64,000 bases of DNA from Treponema sp. (GTDB lineage: Bacteria > Spirochaetota > Spirochaetia > Treponematales > Treponemataceae): positions 277,045-341,044 of the forward strand of contig JAGCNW010000030.1 in NCBI GenBank assembly GCA_017645785.1, given 5' to 3'. Positions 42,757 to 51,164 of the stretch are shown here, one piece after another. The position numbers and the translations under genes are program-made. Every line of letters begins with the position of its first letter. The first letter of the stretch is position 1. Under the pieces are notes generated by a model, which was not told the origin of the DNA, searched no databases, and saw nothing but the letters and a program-made list of their open reading frames with translations.

Positions 42757-43441
42757 CGTTGGCGTAAAAAAGCAGCGCGGTCGCGTTGAAGCTTAAATGG
42801 GCAAGATAGGGCGGCCAAATGCTTTTTGACTTTACAAAAGCGAATCTTAAAATGACTCCCGCAAGCAAGGCGTTTAAAAGCGCCAGAAGCCCTTGATAGC
42901 GGTGCGCAAAGGCGAACAGCAAGACGGCCGCGCCTTCCGCCAAAAAATTTAAGGCGGCCTTAGTTTTTTCGTCTGCCCTTATTCGGCCCAATATTTTTTT
43001 CATGGCCTTTGGAAGGTAAAGGCGGTAAAGGCATTCTTCGTAAAAGGCGGCCGCAGCCAATGTAAAGGCGCAAAAAAAGCCTTGCGAAAAGTTTTTAGGA
43101 AGGATGACGCTTTCGAATGACGGAGTTTTTAAGGCAAGGCCTATAAGCTCAAAGAGGGCGGCGCAAATGACAAGGGAGCCAAAGGTCAAAAAATAGCCGC
43201 TTGTAAAGTCAACGGCTTTCCAAAGGCCTTGTTTCTTGTCTTGAACGGGATTCCCTTGCGAAAAACGTTCCCTCTTGTCCTGAAAATACAAAAAAAGCGC
43301 TAAAACAAGGCTTATGAGGGCAAAATAATTGAATTTTGAAAAATCGACGGCCAAATTTTCCGAAAAAGTTGCAAAAAGCGGGGGGCAAACAAAAATCAAC
43401 AATATTAAAGAAAACTGTAGCAAAAAAATCATTTTTGTCAT
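42740..43441 (-). CDS. CPBP-family intramembrane metalloprotease
   Basis: 233 residues and about six membrane segments. ABI/CPBP motifs: EECLYRLYLP (the EExxxR motif), HRYQGLLALLNA and YLAHLSFNATA with the final His/Asn. Members cleave prenylated or peptide substrates or act as scaffolds. It is a single gene between convergent and divergent neighbours. Its N-terminus starts 25 bases from the PilZ gene start, so the two promoters must overlap. Confidence 0.85.
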   Translation of the reverse strand: MTKMIFLLQFSLILLIFVCPPLFATFSENLAVDFSKFNYFALISLVLALFLYFQDKRERFSQGNPVQDKKQGLWKAVDFTSGYFLTFGSLVICAALFELIGLALKTPSFESVILPKNFSQGFFCAFTLAAAAFYEECLYRLYLPKAMKKILGRIRADEKTKAALNFLAEGAAVLLFAFAHRYQGLLALLNALLAGVILRFAFVKSKSIWPPYLAHLSFNATALLFYANVSPLQ

Positions 43442-43466
43442 ATAATATTAAGGTTAGAGGATTTTT

Positions 43467-44660
43467 GTGTCAATACTTATCATATCTTTAGGATTGTTAG
43501 TTCTGCTCTTGGCTATATGGCTTTTAAAGACCTTCTCGACAAAAATCAACTTTTTTGCGACTGGCCTTGACCAAAAATTTACTTTGGGCGAGATTTCAAT
43601 TTTGTGGAAGCTTGCGAAAATCGTCGACTTGGAAGAGCCCGAATCCCTCTTTGTGTCGACAGCCGCGTTGACACGGTGCATTTCAAACCTTATAGAAACT
43701 TCCAAGCGCGAAGGAACCGAGGGTTCCCTTGAGACTCAAAACTTTTTGGCCAAGCTTTACAAGTTCAGGACAAAAATTGAATTGGCTTCGGAAAACAGAA
43801 GGGGCTTGGAATCAAGCAAGGCTCTTTCAAACGGACAAAAGCTCCGCCTTATTTTAAAAGGGAGCGGAGTCTTCGCCTCGCGCATTTTGAACAATTCCCG
43901 CGACTTGATAATCACAATTCCAATTCAAGACGGAAGAATAAAAATCCCGCCGGAGGATTGGAAGGACAAGGAAATAAGCGTTTACCTTTGGCGAAAGGGA
44001 GACGCGGGCTACGTCTTTGACACAAAGGTTTTGGCTTCTGGAATTTTCTTGGGCCAAAACGTCCTTTACCTCGCTCATTCGAACAACCTCTTCCGCGCGC
44101 AAAAGCGAAAGTCGATTCGCACAGAATGCCATATTCCTGCGCAGCTTTACATCATAAAAGAGACTGTCACCGAATTTGAGCAGGTGGAGACGGCGCCCGG
44201 CTTTAAGTGTTTCTTGGAAGACATAAGCTCTGACGGCGCCTTGATTCGTGTCGGCGGAAAGGGCGTCAATAACATTCAGGTAAAGCTGCAGTTCGAAATC
44301 GACGACACATTGATTCTTATGTATTGCTTGGTTCGCTCCGTTGAATACAACGCCGCCAACAATCAAAGCCGCTTGCACTTGGAGTGCCTCCACATAGAGC
44401 CGTCAATGCGCAACGCGATTTTGTCATTCGTCTACAAGGTTTTGCCGGAAGACCAAAAGAACGCCGAAGTCGCCTTGAGCCAGCTTGAGGACGAGCAAAA
44501 GGCCGACGACAAAAAGGCCGCCGAAGAAAGCGGACAAAACGCAGAAGCCGCTTCGGAAAACGAGACAAAACCTGTTACGGAAAGCGAAGAAAATAGTTAT
44601 AATATAGAGATACCAACCGCTATCGATCCCGAATTTTTGAATGAAGGAGTGGACAAATGA
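43467..44660 (+). CDS. Membrane-anchored PilZ-domain protein (c-di-GMP binding)
   Basis: 397 residues. One N-terminal helix (1-22), then a helical region (about 30-125). The PilZ domain spans about 205-325, with the Arg motif RAQKRKSIRTE and the DISSDGALIRVGG loop that together bind cyclic di-GMP. A Glu/Asp/Ala-rich tail of about 60 residues ends the protein. The GTG start is preceded by AGAGG. It overlaps the HEAT-like gene by 4 bases. In spirochaetes PilZ proteins influence motility. Confidence 0.88.
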   Translation: MSILIISLGLLVLLLAIWLLKTFSTKINFFATGLDQKFTLGEISILWKLAKIVDLEEPESLFVSTAALTRCISNLIETSKREGTEGSLETQNFLAKLYKFRTKIELASENRRGLESSKALSNGQKLRLILKGSGVFASRILNNSRDLIITIPIQDGRIKIPPEDWKDKEISVYLWRKGDAGYVFDTKVLASGIFLGQNVLYLAHSNNLFRAQKRKSIRTECHIPAQLYIIKETVTEFEQVETAPGFKCFLEDISSDGALIRVGGKGVNNIQVKLQFEIDDTLILMYCLVRSVEYNAANNQSRLHLECLHIEPSMRNAILSFVYKVLPEDQKNAEVALSQLEDEQKADDKKAAEESGQNAEAASENETKPVTESEENSYNIEIPTAIDPEFLNEGVDK

Positions 44661-45832
44661 TTGGCGACGCCAAAAGACTTTTTATTTCTTGCGCCCTTGC
44701 GCTCGCGGCTTTTTCCGCCTTCGCGCAGAGCGGCTCTCCCGCAAAAGAGGAGATTAAATTTGCAAAAGGAAACATTAACGATAAAATCGCGGCCGTAAAA
44801 AGTTCCGGCGACCCTCTTCTTGCCAAAAAAGCCGTTGACTTTGTCGTGGAGAACGCCTTGCTTTTAAAGGGCGACCGCGATTTGGCCGGCCTTGCCGTAG
44901 CTGGAATTCTTTCTTATCCGGTGGAGGAGAGCAAGAAGAACCCCCATTCGGTTTTGCAGGATTTTTCCGACGTCTTTTATGGCGTTGACGACGTGAACGT
45001 TCGCGTGAGCGTATTGGATAAAATCGCCGCGATTTACGAACAAAAAGAAGACGCCGATTGGACCGCTTTTGTAAACGGATACTTGGCTCAAAAACTCGCT
45101 GCCGGCGGAGCGGCGGACGAGACTGTCAAAAAGTCAATTTCCACCCTTGGTATTGTCGGAAACGGATCTTCGTTCAACATTTTATATTCAATTTTGCGCC
45201 AGCCGATTTGGTCGGAGCTTGACCAAGACGTTTCAAACGCGCTTGCCAAGATTTGCGACAAGTCCCTCAACGAGATTTTTGACACGGTTGACAAGGCGGA
45301 CTTAGTTGAACTTAAACTACTAACTAAAATTTTTATAAAAAATGAGTCGATTTCTCCTGCTTTGAGGGCGGAAATTGCAGAAAAAACGCTAAACAGATCT
45401 ATGATATTAGAGGGATCTTCTTCGCATTCGCAAGACTTGTCTCTTTTCCAATTGGATTTGGTTCAAGTCTTGGCGGACAACAAGTGGACCCGCGCCGGCG
45501 ACTTGGCTAAAAATTATTTTAACGTAGCTAAACTTGCTTACAACGGAAAGTACTTGAACGCCCAACAGTGGACCAAGGCGATCTCTTGCGTGGAAGCCTT
45601 GGCCTCAAGGTCGGCGGTGCTTCCGTTCACTGAATACTTGGACCAAATGAACAAGGCGCAAGAAGCGGGAAATTCCCCTGACAAGACTGTGGTTCTTGCC
45701 ATAATCAACGCGTTGGCCGAACTTGGCGACAAATCCTCGTTTGACTCCTTGCTCTATGTAACGTATGTAAAAGATTATCCTGAGGAGGTTGCCGTAGCGG
45801 CTCGTAACGCTCTTACGAGACTCAAATGGTAG
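44657..45832 (+). CDS. Secreted HEAT-like repeat protein
   Basis: 391 residues. Signal peptide (about 1-24, ending AFAQS), then regular alpha-helical pairs across the whole length (AVDFVVENALLLKG, VSVLDKIAAIYE, NALAKICDKSLNEIFD, PEEVAVAARNALTRL). This matches HEAT/armadillo solenoids of treponemal periplasmic proteins without a clear named family. It overlaps PilZ by 4 bases and comEC by 7. Function unknown. Confidence 0.75.
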   Translation: MIGDAKRLFISCALALAAFSAFAQSGSPAKEEIKFAKGNINDKIAAVKSSGDPLLAKKAVDFVVENALLLKGDRDLAGLAVAGILSYPVEESKKNPHSVLQDFSDVFYGVDDVNVRVSVLDKIAAIYEQKEDADWTAFVNGYLAQKLAAGGAADETVKKSISTLGIVGNGSSFNILYSILRQPIWSELDQDVSNALAKICDKSLNEIFDTVDKADLVELKLLTKIFIKNESISPALRAEIAEKTLNRSMILEGSSSHSQDLSLFQLDLVQVLADNKWTRAGDLAKNYFNVAKLAYNGKYLNAQQWTKAISCVEALASRSAVLPFTEYLDQMNKAQEAGNSPDKTVVLAIINALAELGDKSSFDSLLYVTYVKDYPEEVAVAARNALTRLKW

Positions 45833-47103
45833 ACTCTTTAAAGAATAATTTTCTCCTTTTGCCGGCCGCGGCTCTCGCGGTCATCCTGTACGGTTTCTTT
45901 CCGGCCAAAAATTTAAGTCCGGCCCAAAGTCTTTTTAAAAGCCAAGACATTCGCCTTGTTGAATGCCGGCTCGCCTCATGCCCTGTAAAGGTGGGAAGCG
46001 CGAAGAAGTCTTATCTTGTAAAGGCAAATCTAATAAGCGTTTGCGAAAAGGGCGGCGGCCGGTCGAGCGCGGGCGGCCAGGCGCAAATTCTTTTGCCCTT
46101 GGAGCTTTGCGAAATCTACCAGCCCGGAAAGCTTTATACCGCTTGGCGCGGACAAAAGGTTGACTTTTTGTTGGACAAGGGCGCCCGCTGCGTCTTTGCG
46201 GTCAGCCAAGCCGCAAAATCCGGATCAAGCGGCGAAAGTTTTTTTTGCGCGCAAAGCATTGTCTCTTGCGATTACGAAAAAAATCTTTGGGGCCGCTTTC
46301 AAAAAATCCGGGCCTTGTGCCGCTTGCATTTTGCCCGCCTTATGTTCGCGTGGGGAAGCGCGGGCGGCCTTTTGCTGGCGCTGCTTACCGGCTCCCGCTC
46401 ATACTTGGAGGAACAAAGCGCCGAGGCCTTTAAGCTTGCAGGCCTAAGCCATATTCTTGCGCTAAGCGGAATGCACTTGTCGTTGTTCGGCTCGATTGCC
46501 TTTGCGCTGGGAAAAAAATCTTTTGGAAAAAAGGCCGCTCCTTTTTTTGAGCTCTGCGCCGCTATTGTCTTTGTTTGGTTTGCGGGAAAGTCTCCGTCCT
46601 TGTTTAGGGCGCTTTTGTGTTCGGCGTTTGCGATTGTCCTTCGCCTTCTAAAAGTTCCCGCAAAGAGTTCCTTGAACGTTTTGGCCCTTGTCTTTATTGT
46701 CCACATTTCGATTTTTGTTTCCGACATGTACGAGCTATCTTTCATTCTTTCGTACGGCGCCTTGGCCGGCATCTTGGCCTTTAACGAATTTGTTTCAAAG
46801 CCCTTGCTTTCGGCCCTTCCTTCAAACGCTGGGAAATCTTTGGGCCAGTCTGTCGGAGCGCAGGCCATGACCATGCCGATTTGCGCCCGCTTTTTTGGAA
46901 GCATGACGCCGGGCGGAATCGTCGCAAGCGCCGCGGTGGCGCCCTTGGTTTCTGTTTTCATTTATTTAGGGCTCGCCTTTATTTTGCTTTCTTTTCTTTT
47001 TCCCTTTGCGGCGCCGGCTTGCGGGAAAATTTTGGGATTTTTTTACGCGTTGATAAAAAGCGCGGTCTTGTTTTTTGCTTCCATTCCTTGCGTAAAAATT
47101 TAA
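45826..47103 (+). CDS. ComEC/Rec2-family membrane protein without nuclease domain
   Basis: 425 residues. The DUF4131-like N-terminus is followed by the Competence core: HILALSGMHLSLF (signature), FVWFAGKSPSLFRALLC, LSFILSYGALAGI and AQAMTMPICARFFG. About nine membrane segments. The C-terminal metallo-beta-lactamase domain of full ComEC (usually 700-800 residues) is absent; the gene simply ends, and rsmA follows after 21 bases. It could be a DNA channel that works with a separate nuclease, or have another role. Confidence 0.85.
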   Translation: MVDSLKNNFLLLPAAALAVILYGFFPAKNLSPAQSLFKSQDIRLVECRLASCPVKVGSAKKSYLVKANLISVCEKGGGRSSAGGQAQILLPLELCEIYQPGKLYTAWRGQKVDFLLDKGARCVFAVSQAAKSGSSGESFFCAQSIVSCDYEKNLWGRFQKIRALCRLHFARLMFAWGSAGGLLLALLTGSRSYLEEQSAEAFKLAGLSHILALSGMHLSLFGSIAFALGKKSFGKKAAPFFELCAAIVFVWFAGKSPSLFRALLCSAFAIVLRLLKVPAKSSLNVLALVFIVHISIFVSDMYELSFILSYGALAGILAFNEFVSKPLLSALPSNAGKSLGQSVGAQAMTMPICARFFGSMTPGGIVASAAVAPLVSVFIYLGLAFILLSFLFPFAAPACGKILGFFYALIKSAVLFFASIPCVKI

Positions 47104-47116
47104 GGCGCGCTATAAT
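47088..47116 (+). promoter_or_regulatory. Promoter of rsmA, near-leaderless
   Basis: TTGCGT, 17 bases, TATAAT; 8 bases separate the -10 box from ATG 47125, and the sequence between is only T and G. Confidence 0.62.
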
Positions 47117-47124
47117 TTTTTTTG

Positions 47125-48006
47125 ATGAAAAACATTCCTGACTATAATTCGCCCGCGGAACTCAACGCTTTTCTTGAACAAAGAGGAATGGCCATGCAAA
47201 AAAAGTTTGGCCAAAACTTTTTGCTCAATGAGGGCGCGCGCAAAAAAATCGCGCTCTCGCTTGGCATTCAAAAGGGCGAAAGCGTTTGGGAAGTGGGGCC
47301 TGGACTTGGCTCTATGACAAAAGAATTGTTGGACTTGGGCGCCAAGGTCACTGTTTTTGAAATTGACCGCGGCTTTTCGGCTTGCCTTGAGGATTTTTTT
47401 GAGGACGAAAAAAACGCCGGCAGCTTTAACTTGGTTCAGGGCGACGTTCTAAAAACTTGGAAGCCTTTTCTGGAAAAGAACGGCTCTCCTAAATATTTTT
47501 TTGGAAACCTTCCGTACAATATCGCCGCGGCCTTGATCGCCGACACAATTGAAGCGGGAGTCCGCTTTGAAAAATGCGCCTTTACAGTTCAAAAAGAAGT
47601 CGCCCTTCGCATGGCGGCCCAGGAAGCCAGCCAAGACTATTCGAGCTTTTCGGTTTTGTGCCAGTGGGCCTATGACGTTAAGACGATTTGCGACTTGGGC
47701 CGCGCCAACTTTTGGCCAAGGCCCAACGTTGAGTCGCGCGCGGTTTTGTTCACAAAAAAGGCCGTGTTCCCCGGCTGTCAAAACGAGCGGCTTTTTGTAA
47801 AAATGCAAAGGGCTCTTTTTTCGAGCAGAAGAAAAACCGTAAAGAATAATTTGACAAAGTTTTTGTCAGGCTACGATCCTTCTTTGAATTTGACGGCGGA
47901 CAAGGTTTTGGAAAAGGCCGCGATTGATCCAAGCGCGCGCGCCGAAGCCTTGAATGTAAAGGAAATGTTGCGCTTGTCAGACGCAATCAATTTTTTTATA
48001 ATGTAA
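47125..48006 (+). CDS. rsmA: 16S rRNA dimethyladenosine transferase
   Basis: 293 residues. It methylates the two adjacent adenines near the 3' end of 16S rRNA. Family motifs: KKFGQNFLLNEGA, WEVGPGLGSMTKELL (SAM loop), FEIDRGF, FFGNLPYNIAAALI (catalytic NLPY) and FSVLCQWAYDV. ATG 47125 is chosen over TTG 47122. There is no ribosome site, in line with a transcript beginning at or near the ATG. Confidence 0.93.
   Translation: MKNIPDYNSPAELNAFLEQRGMAMQKKFGQNFLLNEGARKKIALSLGIQKGESVWEVGPGLGSMTKELLDLGAKVTVFEIDRGFSACLEDFFEDEKNAGSFNLVQGDVLKTWKPFLEKNGSPKYFFGNLPYNIAAALIADTIEAGVRFEKCAFTVQKEVALRMAAQEASQDYSSFSVLCQWAYDVKTICDLGRANFWPRPNVESRAVLFTKKAVFPGCQNERLFVKMQRALFSSRRKTVKNNLTKFLSGYDPSLNLTADKVLEKAAIDPSARAEALNVKEMLRLSDAINFFIM
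47974..48002 (+). promoter_or_regulatory. Promoter of yggS inside the rsmA 3' end, near-leaderless
   Basis: TTGTCA (47974-47979), 17 bases, TATAAT (47997-48002), then 7 bases to ATG 48010. The boxes overlap the last rsmA codons. Confidence 0.68.
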
Positions 48007-48009
48007 AAT

Positions 48010-48699
48010 ATGTCAATAAAAGATAATTTAATAAACATAAAAAGCGCCTTGCCCGCCAGCGTCCGCCTTGTCGCTGTAAGCAAATTCCATAGCGCGCAAG
48101 AAGTGATCGAGGCCTTGCAAGCCGGCCAAACTGTCTTTGGCGAAAACCGCGTTCAAGAGGCGGCCGCAAAATTTGACGAGGTAAAAAAATCATATCCAAA
48201 CGCAAGCCTTAGAATCATCGGCCAGCTTCAGCGCAACAAGGTAAAAGAAGCCGTTAGAATCGCCGACGCGATTGACTCTGTTGACCGCCTTGAGCTTCTT
48301 GACGAAATCGAAAAGCAGGCCGCCAAGATTGACAAAAAAATTCAAGTTTTGTTTGAGTTCCACACGGGCGAAGAGTCAAAGTCTGGCTTTGATTCCAAAG
48401 AGGCCGTCTTTGAGGCTTTGAAAAAAATCGCCAGCGGCCTTTGTCCTCACGTCGAACCAAAGGGCTTTATGACGATGGCTCCTTTTACGGAGGACAAAAA
48501 TCTTGTCCGCGCCTCCTTTAAAAAATTGCGTGATTTGCGTGACGAATGCCAAAAGGCTTTTCCGGACTTTGACTTGTCAGAGCTTTCGATGGGAATGTCG
48601 GGCGATTGGCAAATAGCGGTGGAGGAAGGCTCCACTATGGTGAGAATCGGAACGGCTATTTTTGGCGCTCGCGATTATTCGCAAGCAAAAAAGGATTGA
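48010..48699 (+). CDS. yggS: YggS/PROSC-family PLP-binding protein
   Basis: 229 residues, normal length. A pyridoxal-phosphate homeostasis protein with an alanine-racemase-like barrel. It has VRLVAVSKFHS (PLP lysine), TVFGENRVQEAAAKF, RIIGQLQRNKV and SMGMSGDWQIAVEEGSTMVRIG followed by FGAR at the end. It is not expected to be an enzyme. It precedes a small membrane protein gene by 3 bases. Confidence 0.93.
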   Translation: MSIKDNLINIKSALPASVRLVAVSKFHSAQEVIEALQAGQTVFGENRVQEAAAKFDEVKKSYPNASLRIIGQLQRNKVKEAVRIADAIDSVDRLELLDEIEKQAAKIDKKIQVLFEFHTGEESKSGFDSKEAVFEALKKIASGLCPHVEPKGFMTMAPFTEDKNLVRASFKKLRDLRDECQKAFPDFDLSELSMGMSGDWQIAVEEGSTMVRIGTAIFGARDYSQAKKD

Positions 48700-48702
48700 G
48701 CT

Positions 48703-49215
48703 TTGAAAAAGTTTTGGGCCGCGTTCTTCGCGTTTTTGACGATTGCATCTTTCTCAACGTTCGCCGACGACTTGACGATTTCGGACGCGGAGCCGTACGA
48801 TACAAAGGCGATTCCACAATGGGTAAAGGACGTAAGGCGAGGGGAAATCATCACTTTGGGTTCTTGGCCCTTTACAACTCTTTTGGTTTCACTTTCGTAC
48901 TCAATGGGAATGTTTGCCGCCCACAATGGCGATTCCGCTTATTTTAGAAATCCTTTTTCCTCAAGCGGCGACGGTTATACTTACAGCGAAATAAAGGGAA
49001 TCTTGCTTACGTCCGCCGCAATCAGCGTCGGAATCGGCGTCACAGACTTGATCGTCAACATCATAAAGCGCGAGAAAGCGAAGAAAAAGAAAAACGCCGA
49101 GCAATTAAAAAACATTGTGATAACTCCGCTTGAGTCCGGCAACGACAGAACGTTTATCTTTGAAGGCTCAAAAAAAGAGTATCTTATTGGGGATTTGGAA
49201 AGTGCCGTTTTTTAA
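48703..49215 (+). CDS. Hypothetical exported membrane protein
   Basis: 170 residues. Signal peptide (about 1-21, ending TFADD), then two hydrophobic stretches (about 52-72 and 101-122) and a Lys-rich segment at 125-137. I do not recognise it. The size and pattern are like small spirochaetal envelope proteins. It uses a TTG start with AAGGA upstream, and its end overlaps the pseudouridine synthase gene by 14 bases. Confidence 0.65.
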   Translation: MKKFWAAFFAFLTIASFSTFADDLTISDAEPYDTKAIPQWVKDVRRGEIITLGSWPFTTLLVSLSYSMGMFAAHNGDSAYFRNPFSSSGDGYTYSEIKGILLTSAAISVGIGVTDLIVNIIKREKAKKKKNAEQLKNIVITPLESGNDRTFIFEGSKKEYLIGDLESAVF

Positions 49216-50275
49216 CGCCAAGGTGCCCGAAAATTTTTGCGGAGCGGAAAGGCTCGACAAATACATTTCGTCATTGCCCAACGCTTTCAACCGTTCCAAG
49301 TTAAAGAGCGGCGTTCACGAAATCTTGATTAATTCGCAAAAGGCAAAGCTTTCGAGCAAAGTGCGCGCCGGAGACCAAATAGACATTCAATGGGAAGACA
49401 ACATTCCCGACAACATTGAGCCTCAAGACATTCCGCTTAAAATTATTTTTGAAAATGATGACGTCACTGTCGTGAACAAAGAGCAGGGAATGGTAACGCA
49501 TCCGGCCGCAGGCAATTGGTCCGGCACTTTGGTCAACGCGCTTTTGCATCACTGGGGAAGGGAAGCAGTCTCGCAAATCAAGGAAGGAGAGGCCGCGGAG
49601 ATTCTTTCGCGCCGCAGGCCTGGAATCGTTCACCGCTTGGACAAGGACACAAGCGGAATCATCATCACGGCCAAAAATCGCGACAGCGAGGAATGGCTCC
49701 AAAAACAGTTTCAAAGCCGAAAGCTTCGCAAAGAATACATTTTGATTGTCCGAGGCTGTCCGCCAAAAAAAGACGGAGTCGTGGACACGTATATGATTCG
49801 GGATCCCGGCGACCGCAAGCGCTTTAAGGCTGTCGCGACAGACGCAAAAAAACATGAGCGCTATGGCGATGACGCGGACTCGGGCGCGATTCCTGTTCAA
49901 GGAAAAAGGGCGGTGACCCTTTATCACGTCGTTTCGGTTTACTCAAACTATTCACTCGTTCGCGTCCGCCTTTTGACCGGCCGCACCCACCAAATTCGCG
50001 TCCACATGAAGTTTTTGGGCTGCCCGGTCTTGGGCGATTCAATCTATTCCAAAAAGGACAACTATTTTCCAAACGAAAACCTTATGCTTCATTCCCGCCT
50101 TTTGGAAATTCGCCTTCCTGGCCAAGAAAAGCCTTCTGTCTTTAAGGCGGCCGTCCCCGAGCGCTTTAAGCGGGTCATAAGAACGCTAAAGGCCCAGCAT
50201 CCAAGGGCGTACGCTTCGCAAGGCATAAAGGCGGCCGAAGAATCTTTGCAAGCCAAAAACGGGGGCGGCCAATGA
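49202..50275 (+). CDS. RluD-type 23S rRNA pseudouridine synthase
   Basis: 357 residues. An N-terminal S4 RNA-binding domain (ERLDKYISSLPN..SRSKLKSG-like, about 14-70) and a RluA catalytic domain with HRLDKDTSGIII (catalytic Asp) and RVRLLTGRTHQIRVH. The frame is open upstream to 49130, but GTG 49202 is the likely start, since it gives a normal S4 N-terminus and has GGGGA 10 bases before. It overlaps the next RluA-type gene by 4 bases. Confidence 0.88.
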   Translation: MPFFNAKVPENFCGAERLDKYISSLPNAFNRSKLKSGVHEILINSQKAKLSSKVRAGDQIDIQWEDNIPDNIEPQDIPLKIIFENDDVTVVNKEQGMVTHPAAGNWSGTLVNALLHHWGREAVSQIKEGEAAEILSRRRPGIVHRLDKDTSGIIITAKNRDSEEWLQKQFQSRKLRKEYILIVRGCPPKKDGVVDTYMIRDPGDRKRFKAVATDAKKHERYGDDADSGAIPVQGKRAVTLYHVVSVYSNYSLVRVRLLTGRTHQIRVHMKFLGCPVLGDSIYSKKDNYFPNENLMLHSRLLEIRLPGQEKPSVFKAAVPERFKRVIRTLKAQHPRAYASQGIKAAEESLQAKNGGGQ

Positions 50276-51105
50276 GCGGCGTCATAACAATCCTCCACGA
50301 GCCGACCGACTCCGAGCCCTTTGTCGTTTTGTCAAAGCCCGCGGGCCTTGCAAGCGCTCCCCTTAACGAAAGAGAAAGCAAGAACGTCTTGGCAGAATGC
50401 GCGCGGCTTTTCCCTTCCGTAAAAAATGTCAAAGGCAAAAAAGCGGTGGAGGGCGGCCTCTTGCACAGAATCGACACGGCCACAAGCGGCCTTTTGCTTG
50501 TAGCCGCAAGCCAAGAATTTTATGACCACATGATCGCCGCCCAAGAAAAGGGCCTTTTTATAAAAGGCTACCGCGCCGACTGCGACGTCAACGCCGACAA
50601 CGCAAACACCCTCGGCGCTTTTCCTCCGCTTGACGCGCAAACCGTTGCCGTCACTTCTTTGTCTTGCAAACAATTTGTCGCCGATAATTTTTTGCAAGCC
50701 CAAAATCCCGCCGCGCTTTGCGGCCTTGAAATTTCTTCTTACTTTAGGCCCTTTGGAAAGGGAAGCAAAGAAGTCCGGCCGGTTTTGCCGACTTCAAATG
50801 TCGCCGCGCTAAAAAAAATTGGAAGCAAAAAAATCTATTCGACTAAAATTGCAAAGGCGGAACTTTTAGACAGAAGCGCGGCCAAGCTTGAATGCAAAAT
50901 CGCGCAGGGCTACAGGCATCAAGTCCGCTGCCATTTGGCTTGGCTAGGATTTCCTGTGCGCGGCGACAGGCTTTACAACTCTTTTTGTCGGGAGGACAGC
51001 GCGGCGGACCAAGCGGCGGCTTGCGGCGGCATGCGCTTTGAAGCCTCTTCGCTTGACTTCCCCGACTTGTTTTCGGACAAGACTTTTAGGTTTGCTTTAG
51101 ACTAG
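50272..51105 (+). CDS. RluA-family pseudouridine synthase (second, tandem)
   Basis: 277 residues. No S4 domain. The catalytic motif is HRIDTATSGLLL and the C-terminal motif IAQGYRHQVRCHLAWLG. The middle region (about 110-190) is diverged and longer than in RluA. The target RNA is unknown. It is translationally coupled to the RluD-type gene; the two are not duplicates at sequence level. Confidence 0.88.
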   Translation: MSGVITILHEPTDSEPFVVLSKPAGLASAPLNERESKNVLAECARLFPSVKNVKGKKAVEGGLLHRIDTATSGLLLVAASQEFYDHMIAAQEKGLFIKGYRADCDVNADNANTLGAFPPLDAQTVAVTSLSCKQFVADNFLQAQNPAALCGLEISSYFRPFGKGSKEVRPVLPTSNVAALKKIGSKKIYSTKIAKAELLDRSAAKLECKIAQGYRHQVRCHLAWLGFPVRGDRLYNSFCREDSAADQAAACGGMRFEASSLDFPDLFSDKTFRFALD

Positions 51106-51164
51106 GCCGCCGCCTTCTTGGGCTTGCAAGCAATTATAGTTTGCCGCCTTTTTAGGCTTTCAAA

